From: Pirellula staleyi DSM 6068
GTDB taxonomy: Bacteria; Planctomycetota; Planctomycetia; Pirellulales; Pirellulaceae
DNA: 64,000 nucleotides
Assembly (NCBI RefSeq): GCF_000025185.1
Contig: NC_013720.1
Coordinates: forward strand, 4,712,001 to 4,776,000
Reading direction: 5' to 3'
Shown: piece by piece, positions 38,408 to 47,632 of the stretch
Position numbering within the stretch: the stretch's first letter is position 1
Layout: each line of letters starts with the position of its first letter
The notes under the pieces: model-generated
Seen by the model: the letters and a program-made list of their open reading frames with translations, nothing else
The model's database searches: none
What the model was told of the DNA's origin: nothing
Made by a program: the position numbers and the translations under genes

Positions 38408-38436
38408 TTGCCGGCAAGAACGAACCTCTCCAAGCC

Positions 38437-40227
38437 ATGTCTCATCACCCTGCACCACCGCAACGACTCGGCAATATCCTCATTGAACGAGGATACTTGA
38501 CCGTTGCGCATTTGCAGCAAGCACTCGATCACCAGCAGCGTGCAGGGCGCGGAAAGCTCCTCGGCGAGATTCTCGTCGAGCTCTCGCTCTGCACGGAAGA
38601 TCAGGTGATGGAATGCCTGGCTCAGGTCTATTGCGTTCCGTACGCAAAGCTCGAGCAGCGTCTGTCCGACCCTCGGATCGTCGAGTTACTCCCTCGCGAA
38701 TACATCGAAAAAAATCTTGTATTTCCGCTATTTCGCATTCAGCAGACCCTGACAGTTGCGGTCACCGAGCCGTCTAATCTCTTTTTGCTCGAAGAGATTC
38801 GGGGCCTCACGGGCCTGACGGTCCAGATTGTTGCCAGCTCCGCCAAAGACATTCGGCGGATGATCACAACACTGCCGGACAGCAAAACGTTTGTCATCGA
38901 AGACATCATCGAAGACAACTCGCAAACCGAAGTGACGCTGATCGAATCGGCAGTCGAAGATATCAGCGACTCGACAGAATGCGCGGGTCAGTCGCCGGTG
39001 ATTCGGCTCGTGAATTACGTGATCTATCACGCGGTGAAGGAAGGGGCAAGCGATATCCACATTGAGCCCGCCGAACGCTGCGTGAGAGTTCGGTATCGCA
39101 TCGATGGCAAGCTCTATAAGTCGCTCGAAGTTCCGCTGAATCTGCTCGGCGCTGTTACGAGCCGCATCAAGATCATGGCGTCGCTCGATATCAGCGAACG
39201 CCGACTTCCTCAAGATGGCCGCGTGCATGTGATGCTCGATGGTCGCAAAGTCGATCTTCGCGTCAGTACTTTTCCGGGGAATCGTGGTGAAAAAACGGTG
39301 ATTCGCGTGCTCGACACACGCAGTGTGTCGCTCAATTTGCGAGATCTCGGTTTTGCCGAAGATATTCTCACGCCGCTGCAACAGAGCATCAATGCGCCCA
39401 ACGGCATTGTGCTCGTGACAGGTCCCACAGGAAGTGGAAAAAGCACCACGCTCTATGCAGCGCTCAATGAGATTGCGTCGATGGAGAACAACATCTGCAC
39501 CGTTGAAGACCCGATCGAATATCACTTGCCTCTGATCAATCAGTTTCAAGTGCAAGAGCGCGTCGGTCTGACGTTTTCAAAAGCGCTCCGAACATTGCTG
39601 CGGCAAGATCCCGACGTGATCATGGTAGGTGAAGTGCGTGATGATGAAACGGCTCGCACCGCCATTCAAGCAGCGCTCACTGGGCACTTGGTATTCAGCA
39701 CGCTCCATACCAACGATGCAGCCTCGGCGATCACCCGTCTCATCAACATGGGTGTTGAGCCGTACCTCATCGGTGCCGCACTCAACGCCGTACTGGCGCA
39801 GCGCCTGGTGCGCCGCATTTGTGGCAAGTGTCGCGAGGCATACGATCCGCCACGAACCTTGCGCAAGGCGATTGAAAAAATGGGCTACCCCATGGAGAAG
39901 TTCTTCAAGGGGGCCGGCTGTCGCAAGTGTCGCAACACAGGCTACAGCGGACGCGTCGGGGTCCACGAACTGCTGATCGTGAACGACGAACTTCGGGATG
40001 CAATTGTCGCTGGCAAGAGCGTGGCTGAACTACGTCGAATAGCAGCCGCTTACAACATGGTGACACTGCGTCACGATGGATTCCGCAAAGTGCGTGAAGG
40101 ACTGACCAGCGTCGAAGAAGTGATCCAAATCGCTGGCGAAACGGTCGGCGGCGATCGCATCGCCGCTGTTGAATTGCCGACTACGTCTGCACCTCATGCC
40201 ACCGCCTCTAGCGGCGCAGGTGCCTAA
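38437..40227 (+). CDS. GspE/PilB-type assembly ATPase
   Basis: The 596-residue hexameric ATPase powers pseudopilus or pilus extension. The N-terminal MshEN/GspE-N part reads RLGNILIERGYLTVAHLQQA. The core shows the Walker A GPTGSGKSTT (about residue 329), an Asp box, a Walker B VIMVGEVRDDETA (about 395) and a His box (LVFSTLHTNDA). The two zinc-binding Cys pairs CGKC and CRKC (~463-500) are intact. Start ATG 38437 gives a family-like N-terminus and follows the STAS gene by 29 bases. No PilT-like retraction ATPase is in the window. Confidence 0.95.
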   Translation: MSHHPAPPQRLGNILIERGYLTVAHLQQALDHQQRAGRGKLLGEILVELSLCTEDQVMECLAQVYCVPYAKLEQRLSDPRIVELLPREYIEKNLVFPLFRIQQTLTVAVTEPSNLFLLEEIRGLTGLTVQIVASSAKDIRRMITTLPDSKTFVIEDIIEDNSQTEVTLIESAVEDISDSTECAGQSPVIRLVNYVIYHAVKEGASDIHIEPAERCVRVRYRIDGKLYKSLEVPLNLLGAVTSRIKIMASLDISERRLPQDGRVHVMLDGRKVDLRVSTFPGNRGEKTVIRVLDTRSVSLNLRDLGFAEDILTPLQQSINAPNGIVLVTGPTGSGKSTTLYAALNEIASMENNICTVEDPIEYHLPLINQFQVQERVGLTFSKALRTLLRQDPDVIMVGEVRDDETARTAIQAALTGHLVFSTLHTNDAASAITRLINMGVEPYLIGAALNAVLAQRLVRRICGKCREAYDPPRTLRKAIEKMGYPMEKFFKGAGCRKCRNTGYSGRVGVHELLIVNDELRDAIVAGKSVAELRRIAAAYNMVTLRHDGFRKVREGLTSVEEVIQIAGETVGGDRIAAVELPTTSAPHATASSGAGA

Positions 40228-40229
40228 CC

Positions 40230-41426
40230 ATGAGCACAGTTTTTGCCTACGAAGGTCGAGATTCGCTTGGCAAATCGGCCAGTGGCGAGATTGAAGCCGA
40301 GTCGCGCGATGAAGCCATGGTCAAGCTCCGCCGCGATGGCGTGCAAGTGAGCAAAATCGACGAACAAGAGGATCAGAGCGAGCTCTTTCCTCGAGCAATT
40401 CGCAAGACCGACATCATCTATGCCACCAGCCAGTTGGCGGTGATGGTCGAAACCGGAATTACGTTATCGACCGCGCTCGACTCGATTGCATCGCATGAGC
40501 AGCACCCAACGCTCAAACGTGTGCTGCTCGACCTGAAGCGTCATGTTGAATCGGGCGATGATTTTTCGAGCGCACTTGCGCGACATCCGCAGCACTTCGA
40601 CCGAACCTATGTGTCGCTGATTCGCGCGAGTGAACAGACAGGTACCACGGGCGAAATGCTCGACACCGTGGCCCTTTACCTGCGCAGTCAACTCGAGACA
40701 CGCCAAAAAGTGATGGCCGCGCTGGCCTACCCTGCGGTGATGCTCGCCGTGGCTGTGGCCGTGACGATTTTTTTGCTCACCTATATTTTGCCCAAGTTCG
40801 AGCCGCTGTTCAGCCGCAAAGGTGTGAAACTCCCCAGCATCACTGTGGCGATGATGACGATGTCGGATCTGATGATCGACTACTGGTATCTTTGGCTCGC
40901 CGCCACACTGGCTGCCGTGATTGGCTACTTCTGGGGTCGCCGAACGCCACTAGGAATTCAGATGCTCGACTGGCTCTCGATCCACACACCGATCATCGGA
41001 CCGATGTCGCGTAAAGTGGCGCTCAGCAGGAGCATTCGCACGCTGGGAACGATGGTGGCAAGTGGAGTGTCGATGCTCGATGCTATCCGCATCACGAGCG
41101 AAGTCTCGAGTAACTACTATTTCGAACGAGCATGGCTGAAGGTGCTCGATGCCGTGACCGAAGGTAATCGGATCTGCCACGCGCTCGAAGGTGATCCACT
41201 CTTTCCGCCGACACTTGTACAAATGATTTCGGCTGGTGAAGACACCGGCAAGCTCGACTCGGTGCTGCAGCGTGTGAGCAGCTATTACGACAAGGAAGTC
41301 GAAACTTCGCTCAAAGCGACGACGAGTCTGATCGAACCGCTGATGATCACCGGCATGGGTGTCGTGGTGGGTGGCATCGCGCTTGGGCTGTTGATGCCGA
41401 TCTTCCAACTCAGTCGCGGTGGCTAG
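40230..41426 (+). CDS. GspF/PilC-type inner-membrane platform protein
   Basis: The 398-residue protein has the family architecture: a soluble N-terminus (FAYEGRDSLGKSASGEIEA), two similar cytoplasmic helical bundles, and three to four membrane helices at about residues 165-195, 215-235 and 370-395. Motifs include QLAVMVETGITLSTALDSIA and RTLGTMVASGVSMLDAIRIT. It connects the GspE-like ATPase to the PilNO complex. It starts two bases after the ATPase stop codon, so the two are cotranscribed. It is the last gene of the locus. Confidence 0.95.
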   Translation: MSTVFAYEGRDSLGKSASGEIEAESRDEAMVKLRRDGVQVSKIDEQEDQSELFPRAIRKTDIIYATSQLAVMVETGITLSTALDSIASHEQHPTLKRVLLDLKRHVESGDDFSSALARHPQHFDRTYVSLIRASEQTGTTGEMLDTVALYLRSQLETRQKVMAALAYPAVMLAVAVAVTIFLLTYILPKFEPLFSRKGVKLPSITVAMMTMSDLMIDYWYLWLAATLAAVIGYFWGRRTPLGIQMLDWLSIHTPIIGPMSRKVALSRSIRTLGTMVASGVSMLDAIRITSEVSSNYYFERAWLKVLDAVTEGNRICHALEGDPLFPPTLVQMISAGEDTGKLDSVLQRVSSYYDKEVETSLKATTSLIEPLMITGMGVVVGGIALGLLMPIFQLSRGG

Positions 41427-41507
41427 TGCAGCTGATGTGCTGCCAACCTATCTTCAACACTGTTGCGTGCTTCAACCCATCCACGAAAACCAGCTAGATG
41501 AGTGGGA

Positions 41508-41536
41508 TTTTGCTCGCCAGACTGGCGCGCAGCAAA
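41508..41536. repeat. Inverted repeat after the pilus locus
   Basis: TTTGCTCGCCAG at 41509-41520 pairs with CTGGCG and AGCAAA at 41522-41536, with a 3-base bulge and a 1-base loop. It lies 80 bases after the GspF-like gene and may act as a transcription stop, but there is no T-tract. Confidence 0.4.
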
Positions 41537-41651
41537 GGACTCCGCTTCAAATCCGCGATGCTGTAGGAAAACAGCGATGGAGGAGAGCCGGAGGGAAGGC
41601 GGACGATCGTTCAGAGTGAGATCGCCGCCGTAAGCAGCAGGACGTGTCGGA

Positions 41652-41849
41652 CTAGGCGCCGGGTGTCAAGCGAGTGCGGCGCGAACGGCGTTCGGCACGC
41701 AGACGTGCACGACGGCGAATTTCGCTTGGCTTCTCGTAGTATTCTCGACGACGCATTTCCTTCTTGATGCCGCTACGTTCCACCAACTTACGGAACCGGC
41801 GGACCGCTTCTTGAATGCTCTCGCGGTCGCGAACAATCAACTTAACCAT
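41652..41849 (-). CDS. rpsU: 30S ribosomal protein S21
   Basis: The 65-residue basic protein has the S21 pattern: [20 protein letters not shown], then [20 protein letters not shown], and ends in a basic tail. It sits in the 30S subunit near the anti-Shine-Dalgarno region. ATG 41849 has GGAGG four bases upstream and is clearly preferable to the longer frame at 41912. It stands alone, without dnaG or rpoD, which flank rpsU in many bacteria. Confidence 0.95.
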   Translation of the reverse strand: MVKLIVRDRESIQEAVRRFRKLVERSGIKKEMRRREYYEKPSEIRRRARLRAERRSRRTRLTPGA

Positions 41850-42214
41850 CTTGCCTCCAGAGGGCGGAGCGAAACCGAGATAACCTGACATGCAGCCAGC
41901 GGCACAATTCAATCGCTGGTTTAACAGTGCCAGAATCGCCGTAAAGCGATATGGGAAAGCGAGAAAGTGTACCTTATCGGCTGGTCGCCTGTCCAGGGGA
42001 CAGCATTTGAAAACTGAATCCCCACGGGAACTTAGGACGACACCAGAAAACTCGCTACAAACACCCCAGTTTCACAATCTGCCACGAAATGCTTGTTTTC
42101 AGCCGCGGAGCTATTCGCGACTCCATTAAAGGCGAATAAGACTCCATAAGCATCGCCCCGGAGATTCTGCCGGGCAATCTCGCAGACACCAGTCTACCCG
42201 CCAGGACGAGAGCA
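41850..42214. other. Intergenic region upstream of rpsU
   Basis: These 365 bases should hold the rpsU promoter on the minus strand and the 3' end of the radical SAM gene's transcript. I see one small perfect hairpin, CTGTCC-AGG-GGACAG at 41989-42003, but no gene. Confidence 0.4.
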
Positions 42215-43198
42215 CTAGGGGGTCGAGAGAGGCTGCGAATTCGCGGCAAACTTTCCTTGCCAAGTGTCGCGGCGCTCGAGCTCTTCTTTGAGTTTTTTGA
42301 GAACAGCCGGCTTATCGAGGCACCAATCGGGGCCGATGAAGTAGTCGGGAGGTGCATCGCCGCTGATCCGCTCCACAATCATCGATGGCGGAAGGACTTC
42401 CAAGCAGTCGATGAGGGTTTGGATGTAGTCGTCGAGACCCATCAACTGCACTTCGCCGGCGGCTACCTGGTCGGCTAATTTGGTGTGATGGACGGCGTAG
42501 AGGTTGTGGATTTTCACGGCGTCGAGCCCCAGCCGCGCCACTTCCTTGGCGGAATCAACCATGTCGTCGTGCGATTCACCAGGAAGGCCCAGAATCAGGT
42601 GGGCACAGATCTCAAAACCTCGATTTTGGCTTCGCGCAATGGCGTCGATCATTGCATCGTGGTGATGGCCACGATTCATCCAGTCGAGCGAACGATCGTG
42701 CATCGTTTGCATGCCGTATTCGACCGAAAGATAGGTCCGCTGACCAATCTCGGTGAGCAGGTCGAGCACGTCGTCGGGAACAGCATCGGGGCGTGTGCCA
42801 ATCGCCATGCCAACCACTTGTGGATGCTCGAGAGCCCGCTCATAAAGTGCCCGTAATTTGCTCACTTCGCCATAGGTGTTGGTGGCTGGCTGGAAGTAGG
42901 CGATGAATTGATCGCAGACATAACGCATTTTCAGACGGCTGATGCCATCGTTAATCTGCTCCAAAACGTCGCGCCGACGGACGCGTCGACTGGGGCTGAA
43001 ACTGCGGTTGTCGCAGAACGTGCAGCCACCAACCGCCACCGTTCCGTCGACATTGGGGCAAGTGAAGCCCGCGTCGATGCTCACCTTTTGAACGCGTGCA
43101 CCGAACTTCTGTCGGAGAAAGAAGTTATACGCATGGTAGCGCAAACCGTCGGCACGCCAAGCCGGATCGCCAATCGAGGGGTTTTCGCCGATATTCAT
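42215..43198 (-). CDS. Radical SAM protein, TIGR01212/YhcC type
   Basis: The 327-residue radical SAM enzyme has a cluster motif of the unusual long form: CPNVDGTVAVGGCTFC, with Cys spacing wider than CX3CX2C. Other parts are FSPSRRVRR, YFQPATNTY, GMAIGTRPDAVPDDVLDLL, YLSVEYGMQTMHDRSL and LILGLPGESHDDM. The family is widespread and the substrate is unsettled; tRNA-related chemistry has been proposed for relatives. Length fits. The neighbours (rpsU and an FHA gene) do not help. Confidence 0.92.
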   Translation of the reverse strand: MNIGENPSIGDPAWRADGLRYHAYNFFLRQKFGARVQKVSIDAGFTCPNVDGTVAVGGCTFCDNRSFSPSRRVRRRDVLEQINDGISRLKMRYVCDQFIAYFQPATNTYGEVSKLRALYERALEHPQVVGMAIGTRPDAVPDDVLDLLTEIGQRTYLSVEYGMQTMHDRSLDWMNRGHHHDAMIDAIARSQNRGFEICAHLILGLPGESHDDMVDSAKEVARLGLDAVKIHNLYAVHHTKLADQVAAGEVQLMGLDDYIQTLIDCLEVLPPSMIVERISGDAPPDYFIGPDWCLDKPAVLKKLKEELERRDTWQGKFAANSQPLSTP

Positions 43199-43720
43199 TG
43201 ACGGTTACTGACCCCTCGGATAGAGTGATGATCGAACAGAGTTAATCGAGTGGAAAGTGCAGCGGTTGCCACTGGAACTTCGCAGTTTTATTGTAACTGA
43301 ATTGCCCGAAACGAATTAGGTGAAGCCTAGCTTCCTCTAAGAGGCAGCATCCTAGCAAGGGTGCAAGCGTCTAACTGGCGTGGTCTTGCAAAAGTCATCC
43401 CAGGTTGATGCTCGTTTGCATGGCGACAACGCTTGTCGCTGTGGGTTGTTCGTTGCGTGTTTGGTTCCTGATCTTAGGCCGTCGCACAACTCCGCTCAAG
43501 GTTCCCGCTAGCCAGCAATAGTCTTTGGAATTGCAAGCAAGCTCCTGCGAGTTGGGATTTCGTATCGATACGGTTTCTTCCCAACCAGCGCAGGCGACTG
43601 GGTTTATTCGCGGCGATGATCTTTCGCTGCTGTAATGCTTTGTCGTTGAATGTTTGGGAAACTTGCCATGCCAAAATCGCAGCTGTCGGCGGGGTTTTGC
43701 CATTGGGGAGGCGAATCCGC
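43199..43720. other. Intergenic region, no gene seen
   Basis: There are 522 bases between the divergent radical SAM and FHA genes. Two adjacent short palindromes occur near 43322-43344 (GAAGC-CTA-GCTTC and CCTCT-AA-GAGG). Reading frames in the right half overlap the FHA start and look like shadows. GGGGAGG at 43705-43711 is the FHA ribosome binding site. Confidence 0.45.
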
Positions 43721-44176
43721 ATGTACGGGGAACTGGTTCCAGTAGGTGGTGGCGATCCGATCCCACTCCTAAAGACAACCCTGACCGTCGGTCGACGCGA
43801 AAGTTGCGATGTCGTTTTGCGATTCGGCAACGTTTCAGGACAGCATTGTCAGCTGACCGTCGAGAGCGGCTATTGGTTCGTTCAGGACCTCAATAGCCAA
43901 AACGGCGTGAAGGTGAATGGCCAGCGTGTTTCGCGCAAACGGGTCGACCCGGGCGATGAGATTTCGATGGCCAAGCATGCCTATCGGCTGCACTACACCC
44001 CCACGGATCTCGGTGCCAACGGTCCCCCTCCAGCCGACGAAACCGAATTCTCGTCGATCATGGGGAAATCGCTGCTCGATCGAGCTGGTCTTGCTCGCAA
44101 AGCAGCGCCGATGCCAGGGCGCTATAACCCATCGAACGACGCCGCTGGACAAATGCGCAAGCGAACCGACGACTAG
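43721..44176 (+). CDS. FHA-domain protein
   Basis: The 151-residue protein is one forkhead-associated domain (residues ~5-90) with a disordered, basic tail. FHA domains bind phosphothreonine. Key parts are VGRRESCDVVL (Arg25/26), VSGQHC (38-43) in place of the usual SRxH, and DLNSQNGVKVNGQRV with Asn61-Gly62. ATG 43721 has GGGGAGG nine bases upstream. No Ser/Thr kinase gene is adjacent. The Gly at the Arg of the SRxH motif could weaken phosphopeptide binding. Confidence 0.88.
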   Translation: MYGELVPVGGGDPIPLLKTTLTVGRRESCDVVLRFGNVSGQHCQLTVESGYWFVQDLNSQNGVKVNGQRVSRKRVDPGDEISMAKHAYRLHYTPTDLGANGPPPADETEFSSIMGKSLLDRAGLARKAAPMPGRYNPSNDAAGQMRKRTDD

Positions 44177-44187
44177 ATCGCTGGCTG

Positions 44188-44254
44188 GCTTTCTTCTGAA
44201 ACCTGCTTTCTTCTGAAACCCGCCTCCCTGCAGTGGCCTTTGCTGCCACTGCAG
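44188..44254. repeat. Tandem 16-base repeat followed by perfect hairpin
   Basis: GCTTTCTTCTGAAACC occurs at 44188-44203 and again at 44205-44220. A perfect 10-base stem with a 7-base loop follows at 44228-44254 (CTGCAGTGGC and its complement). It lies 12 bases after the FHA stop codon and could act as a terminator or RNA-stability element; there is no T-tract. Confidence 0.7.
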
Positions 44255-44365
44255 CCGGCTACCGAGCAGCATCGCTCGCTGGCCGAGCCCTGGCACACAA
44301 AGCCTGCCAATCCGGCTACACTAGCGAGCTTTCCGACGCCTCCCCATCTCTGCCTGGAGACACTG

Positions 44366-44671
44366 ATGCTCGCTCACATGGTTTACTTTGCCCTGAAAGA
44401 TCGCAGCCAAGCCGCCATCGATAAGTTGGTGGCCGATTGCAAGAAGTATCTTACCGATCACCCAGGAACGGTTTTCTTTGCTGCTGGCACCTTGGTGTCC
44501 GACCTCACACGTCCAGTGAACCAGGTCGATTTCGACGTCGCTTTGCACGTTGTGTTTGCCGACCGCGCAGCCCACGACGCCTACCAAACTGCGCCACGTC
44601 ATCTCGAGTTCATTGCCTCGAATAAAGAGAACTGGGATCGCGTGCGGGTCTTCGATTCGTATGCCGACTAA
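44366..44671 (+). CDS. Dabb-domain (stress-responsive A/B barrel) protein
   Basis: The 101-residue protein fits the Dabb ferredoxin-like fold. MLAHMVYFALKDRS gives the first strand with the typical HMVYF start, and DFDVALHVVFADRAAHDAYQ and HLEFIASNKENWDRVRVFD give the later part. ATG 44366 is supported by GGAG six bases upstream; the open frame extends further upstream without a domain. Dabb proteins include plant stress proteins and small bacterial enzymes; the function here is unknown. Confidence 0.82.
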   Translation: MLAHMVYFALKDRSQAAIDKLVADCKKYLTDHPGTVFFAAGTLVSDLTRPVNQVDFDVALHVVFADRAAHDAYQTAPRHLEFIASNKENWDRVRVFDSYAD

Positions 44672-44931
44672 CGTCGAGCGATATCACCGCAGAAACCGCC
44701 GCCTAGAAATCGGCCTCCCCACGTGCGAGGCCTCGATCGCTTGCAACCTTGGAGCGATGCAGATCACATCGAGCTAGTCTCTTAACAAGCCTCACGATTT
44801 TCGACCTTGGTAATCACCCACGACCCAAGGTCGCTCTTGACGCCATCGCCAGTCGCTGATAACTACCTGCCCGCTCGGCAGAATCTATTGTTATCGGCTG
44901 AACCCTTTGGCGACTTGAGATAAAAACCGTG

Positions 44932-46269
44932 ATGCATCGTTTCCTTGCCCTCGCAACACTGGCAGCATGCATGCTGCTGGGGGGCAAGCTAGCTAATTCG
45001 CAAACCATGCAGTTTCCGAGCAGTCAGCCGGGTGTGATTCCCGCTGCGCCTGCTCCCACGACAGCGGCCCCACCGACAACTTACACCCCCTCGGCAAGTC
45101 CTTACGGCGCGTTTCCCACGCCTCCGGCATCGAGCACGCCGATTACAGCAGCACCCAGTTTTGGTGCACCAACGACAGCTGCTCCATTCGACCCTTATTC
45201 CGCCTCGGGACCAGCTGCCTATTCGTACTGGAATACACCGAACACCAACATTCCGGTAGGGACCCCGATGTCGCCTACGGGAACTCCTTATCCCGGGACA
45301 ATTTCGCCTCCAGGCAGTGGTGGTGTTTTCACGCAGCCTCCTGCACCACCGGGAGCCTATCCTTATGGCACTCCTGGGTCCCCCTATGGTCAACCGGGCG
45401 TTTTTCCGCCACCCAGTGGCGCTCCCAACTCACTCTTTCCCAACGGAATCAATTCGGGAGCAGGGTGGGACTACAGCCAAACCGTGAAGCTGATTCAGCA
45501 GCTACGATTTCGCCATTCCTACCTGAATGCCGACGATTCGGATGCTGCAGTGGGGATCAACGATAGCGAGATCGCAGTTTCGTTGACGTTCCCCAATTTT
45601 CTGTACAGCAATCAGCCACTCTATATGAGCCCCGCCTTTGCACTCCATTTGTGGGATGGCCCCGCGAACTTGGCGGCCGACCTGCCGGGAAGTGCATATA
45701 GCGCGTATCTCGATTTTCAGTTTCAAACCGATCCGCAGCAGCAACTCGGAGCCGAACTCGGCTTTCGTGTGGGCGTGTACAGCGATTTTGAAACGCTCAA
45801 TTCCGACAGCCTGCGGATCAATGGATTGGGTCTCGGTACGCTCCGCATTACCCCGGCAATGCAACTCAAGCTGGGGGTGATGTATCTCGATCGCAACGAC
45901 ATCAAACTGCTTCCTGCCGGCGGCATCTTGTGGCAACCATCCCCCCAAGTCCGTTTCGACATTTTCTTCCCTCAGCCAAAACTTTCGACCTACCTCACCT
46001 CGATCAACGGGTATGAAGTTTGGGGCTATCTGGCGGGCGAATATGGTGGCGGAGCCTGGACGATTCAGCGGGCTGATGCCACATCGGATTCGATCGATAT
46101 CAACGACATCCGCATCTCGCTCGGTATGGAATGGACTGGAACGCGCGGCGTGACCGGCTACTTCGAAGCTGGCTATGTCTTCGAGCGTGAAGTGGTCTAC
46201 GTCGTCGATCCTTCGGATACTTTTGATCCTCCCGACACCTTCATGCTTCGCGCCGGATTCAGCTTCTAA
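44932..46269 (+). CDS. Secreted barrel-like protein with Pro/Thr/Ala linker (DUF6268-like)
   Basis: The 445-residue protein has a signal peptide (LALATLAACMLLGGKLANSQ), a ~150-residue Pro/Thr/Ala/Ser linker and a ~260-residue beta-rich domain ending in FMLRAGFSF. The terminal aromatic residue is a feature of outer-membrane barrels. The domain contains LLPAGGILWQPSPQVRFDIFFPQPK. I place it in the planctomycete DUF6268-like group from memory of such endings. A paralogue follows 48 bases downstream. I used ATG 44932; the GTG at 44929 is one codon earlier. Confidence 0.72.
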   Translation: MHRFLALATLAACMLLGGKLANSQTMQFPSSQPGVIPAAPAPTTAAPPTTYTPSASPYGAFPTPPASSTPITAAPSFGAPTTAAPFDPYSASGPAAYSYWNTPNTNIPVGTPMSPTGTPYPGTISPPGSGGVFTQPPAPPGAYPYGTPGSPYGQPGVFPPPSGAPNSLFPNGINSGAGWDYSQTVKLIQQLRFRHSYLNADDSDAAVGINDSEIAVSLTFPNFLYSNQPLYMSPAFALHLWDGPANLAADLPGSAYSAYLDFQFQTDPQQQLGAELGFRVGVYSDFETLNSDSLRINGLGLGTLRITPAMQLKLGVMYLDRNDIKLLPAGGILWQPSPQVRFDIFFPQPKLSTYLTSINGYEVWGYLAGEYGGGAWTIQRADATSDSIDINDIRISLGMEWTGTRGVTGYFEAGYVFEREVVYVVDPSDTFDPPDTFMLRAGFSF

Positions 46270-46317
46270 ATCGCACCTACGCGCGCCGACGATTTTTCGC
46301 AGCAGATAGTTCACCTC

Positions 46318-47595
46318 ATGATCGACCACCCTTTGCAAAACGCCCAGCGCTGGAGCACTCGCTGCTCGCTGCTGCGCGGAGTTGCGGCTTGGTCGATGGG
46401 AATGCTTATTCTTCTGATCCTGGGAGAGCCATTAGCTGCGCAGCAAGTTCTCTCGCATCCGATGATCCCGACACCACCACCAATGCTCGGCGGTGCCAGC
46501 GAAACCTACGACGGGCCACCACTGGGGATCGACGGCCCCGCGCGTCTCAAAGCCAATCCGGCACGAAACCTCAGCTCTCAGCCGCGATCATCGGACGAAC
46601 TTCCCCCGCCTGTTGACCTGCCACCTGCACCTCGCACCGAGCGGAGCGCAGAACCTCTTCGCACCTTGCCCGCGATCGATGGCGATGCGGTTACGGAAGG
46701 TTTTCCGGCGAGTCCCTTTGAGCTTGGCGAAGGAGAGCCGCTGGTGGTCGACGGAGATATCCTCGAGGGAGATGTTTTCTATCCCGCCGAGTCCCAAAAC
46801 CTAAGCGACTACCGGAACGGATTTTTTCAGAAGCTGGCCCTCAGTGGCAACTGGATTGCGCCAGGCGATGGGGGAACAGATATCGGCTCGACCGAAATCG
46901 ATACCTATCTGACCGTCGCGTTGCCGTTTCCGATTGTCGAATGGCCGCTGCTGATCTCCCCCGGCTACAACATGATCTTGCTCGAGGGTCCGACGACCGA
47001 AGGGGACCTGCCACCACGATTGAATGCGGCTTACGTCGACTTCACGTGGCTACCGACTGTTTTGTATCGCAATCGGCTGTTGCTGGCTGTGACACCGGGC
47101 GTTTACAGCGACTTCGAAGCCTCGAACAGCGATGCACTACGAATCACTGGCAAAGCGATTCTCATCCACGACTTGATTCCCGACAAACTTCAGCTCGTCG
47201 GTGGCGTGATCTATCTGGACCGCGACAACCTGAAAATGCTCCCTGCCGGTGGTGCGATTTGGACCCCCACCGACTGGTTCCTTCTCGAGGCACTCTTTCC
47301 CAAACCGAAGCTGGCAGTTCGCTGGAACGTGGGGCAGGGGTTTGAGGACTGGCTCTTCTTTACTGCGGAGTTTGGTGGCAACACCTACTCGATCATTCGC
47401 GACGGAGGCGAGAAAGACAGCGTGACCTATGCCGACTATCGATTGATCAGCGGCATCGAGCGCAAGCTGAACGGCGGCGCTGGCTATCGTTTCGAAGCGG
47501 CCTACCTGTTTGGTCGCGACGTCGAATATCTCTCCGGTAACGGCAACTTCAGCCCGGGCGATACGTTCATGCTGCGGGCTGGCATCACCTTCTGA
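46318..47595 (+). CDS. Secreted barrel-like protein, paralogue of the preceding gene
   Basis: The 425-residue protein has a signal peptide preceded by a long basic leader, a Pro-rich linker and a beta-rich C-terminal domain. It shares LPAGGAIWTPTDWFLLEALFP-like content, GVYSDFEASNSDALRI and the ending FMLRAGITF with the preceding protein. The shared parts show a tandem duplication that has diverged in the linker. It is convergent with the sulfatase gene, only 37 bases away. The function is unknown; an outer-membrane location is inferred. Confidence 0.72.
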   Translation: MIDHPLQNAQRWSTRCSLLRGVAAWSMGMLILLILGEPLAAQQVLSHPMIPTPPPMLGGASETYDGPPLGIDGPARLKANPARNLSSQPRSSDELPPPVDLPPAPRTERSAEPLRTLPAIDGDAVTEGFPASPFELGEGEPLVVDGDILEGDVFYPAESQNLSDYRNGFFQKLALSGNWIAPGDGGTDIGSTEIDTYLTVALPFPIVEWPLLISPGYNMILLEGPTTEGDLPPRLNAAYVDFTWLPTVLYRNRLLLAVTPGVYSDFEASNSDALRITGKAILIHDLIPDKLQLVGGVIYLDRDNLKMLPAGGAIWTPTDWFLLEALFPKPKLAVRWNVGQGFEDWLFFTAEFGGNTYSIIRDGGEKDSVTYADYRLISGIERKLNGGAGYRFEAAYLFGRDVEYLSGNGNFSPGDTFMLRAGITF

Positions 47596-47632
47596 TTCGC
47601 TGGTTCAAAATCGCACGCGAATCATCGCCACG

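Noticed and set aside
41419-41619. 66-residue frame after the GspF-like gene
   Set aside because: It overlaps the stop region of the real gene, has no ribosome binding site and contains the inverted repeat at 41508-41536.
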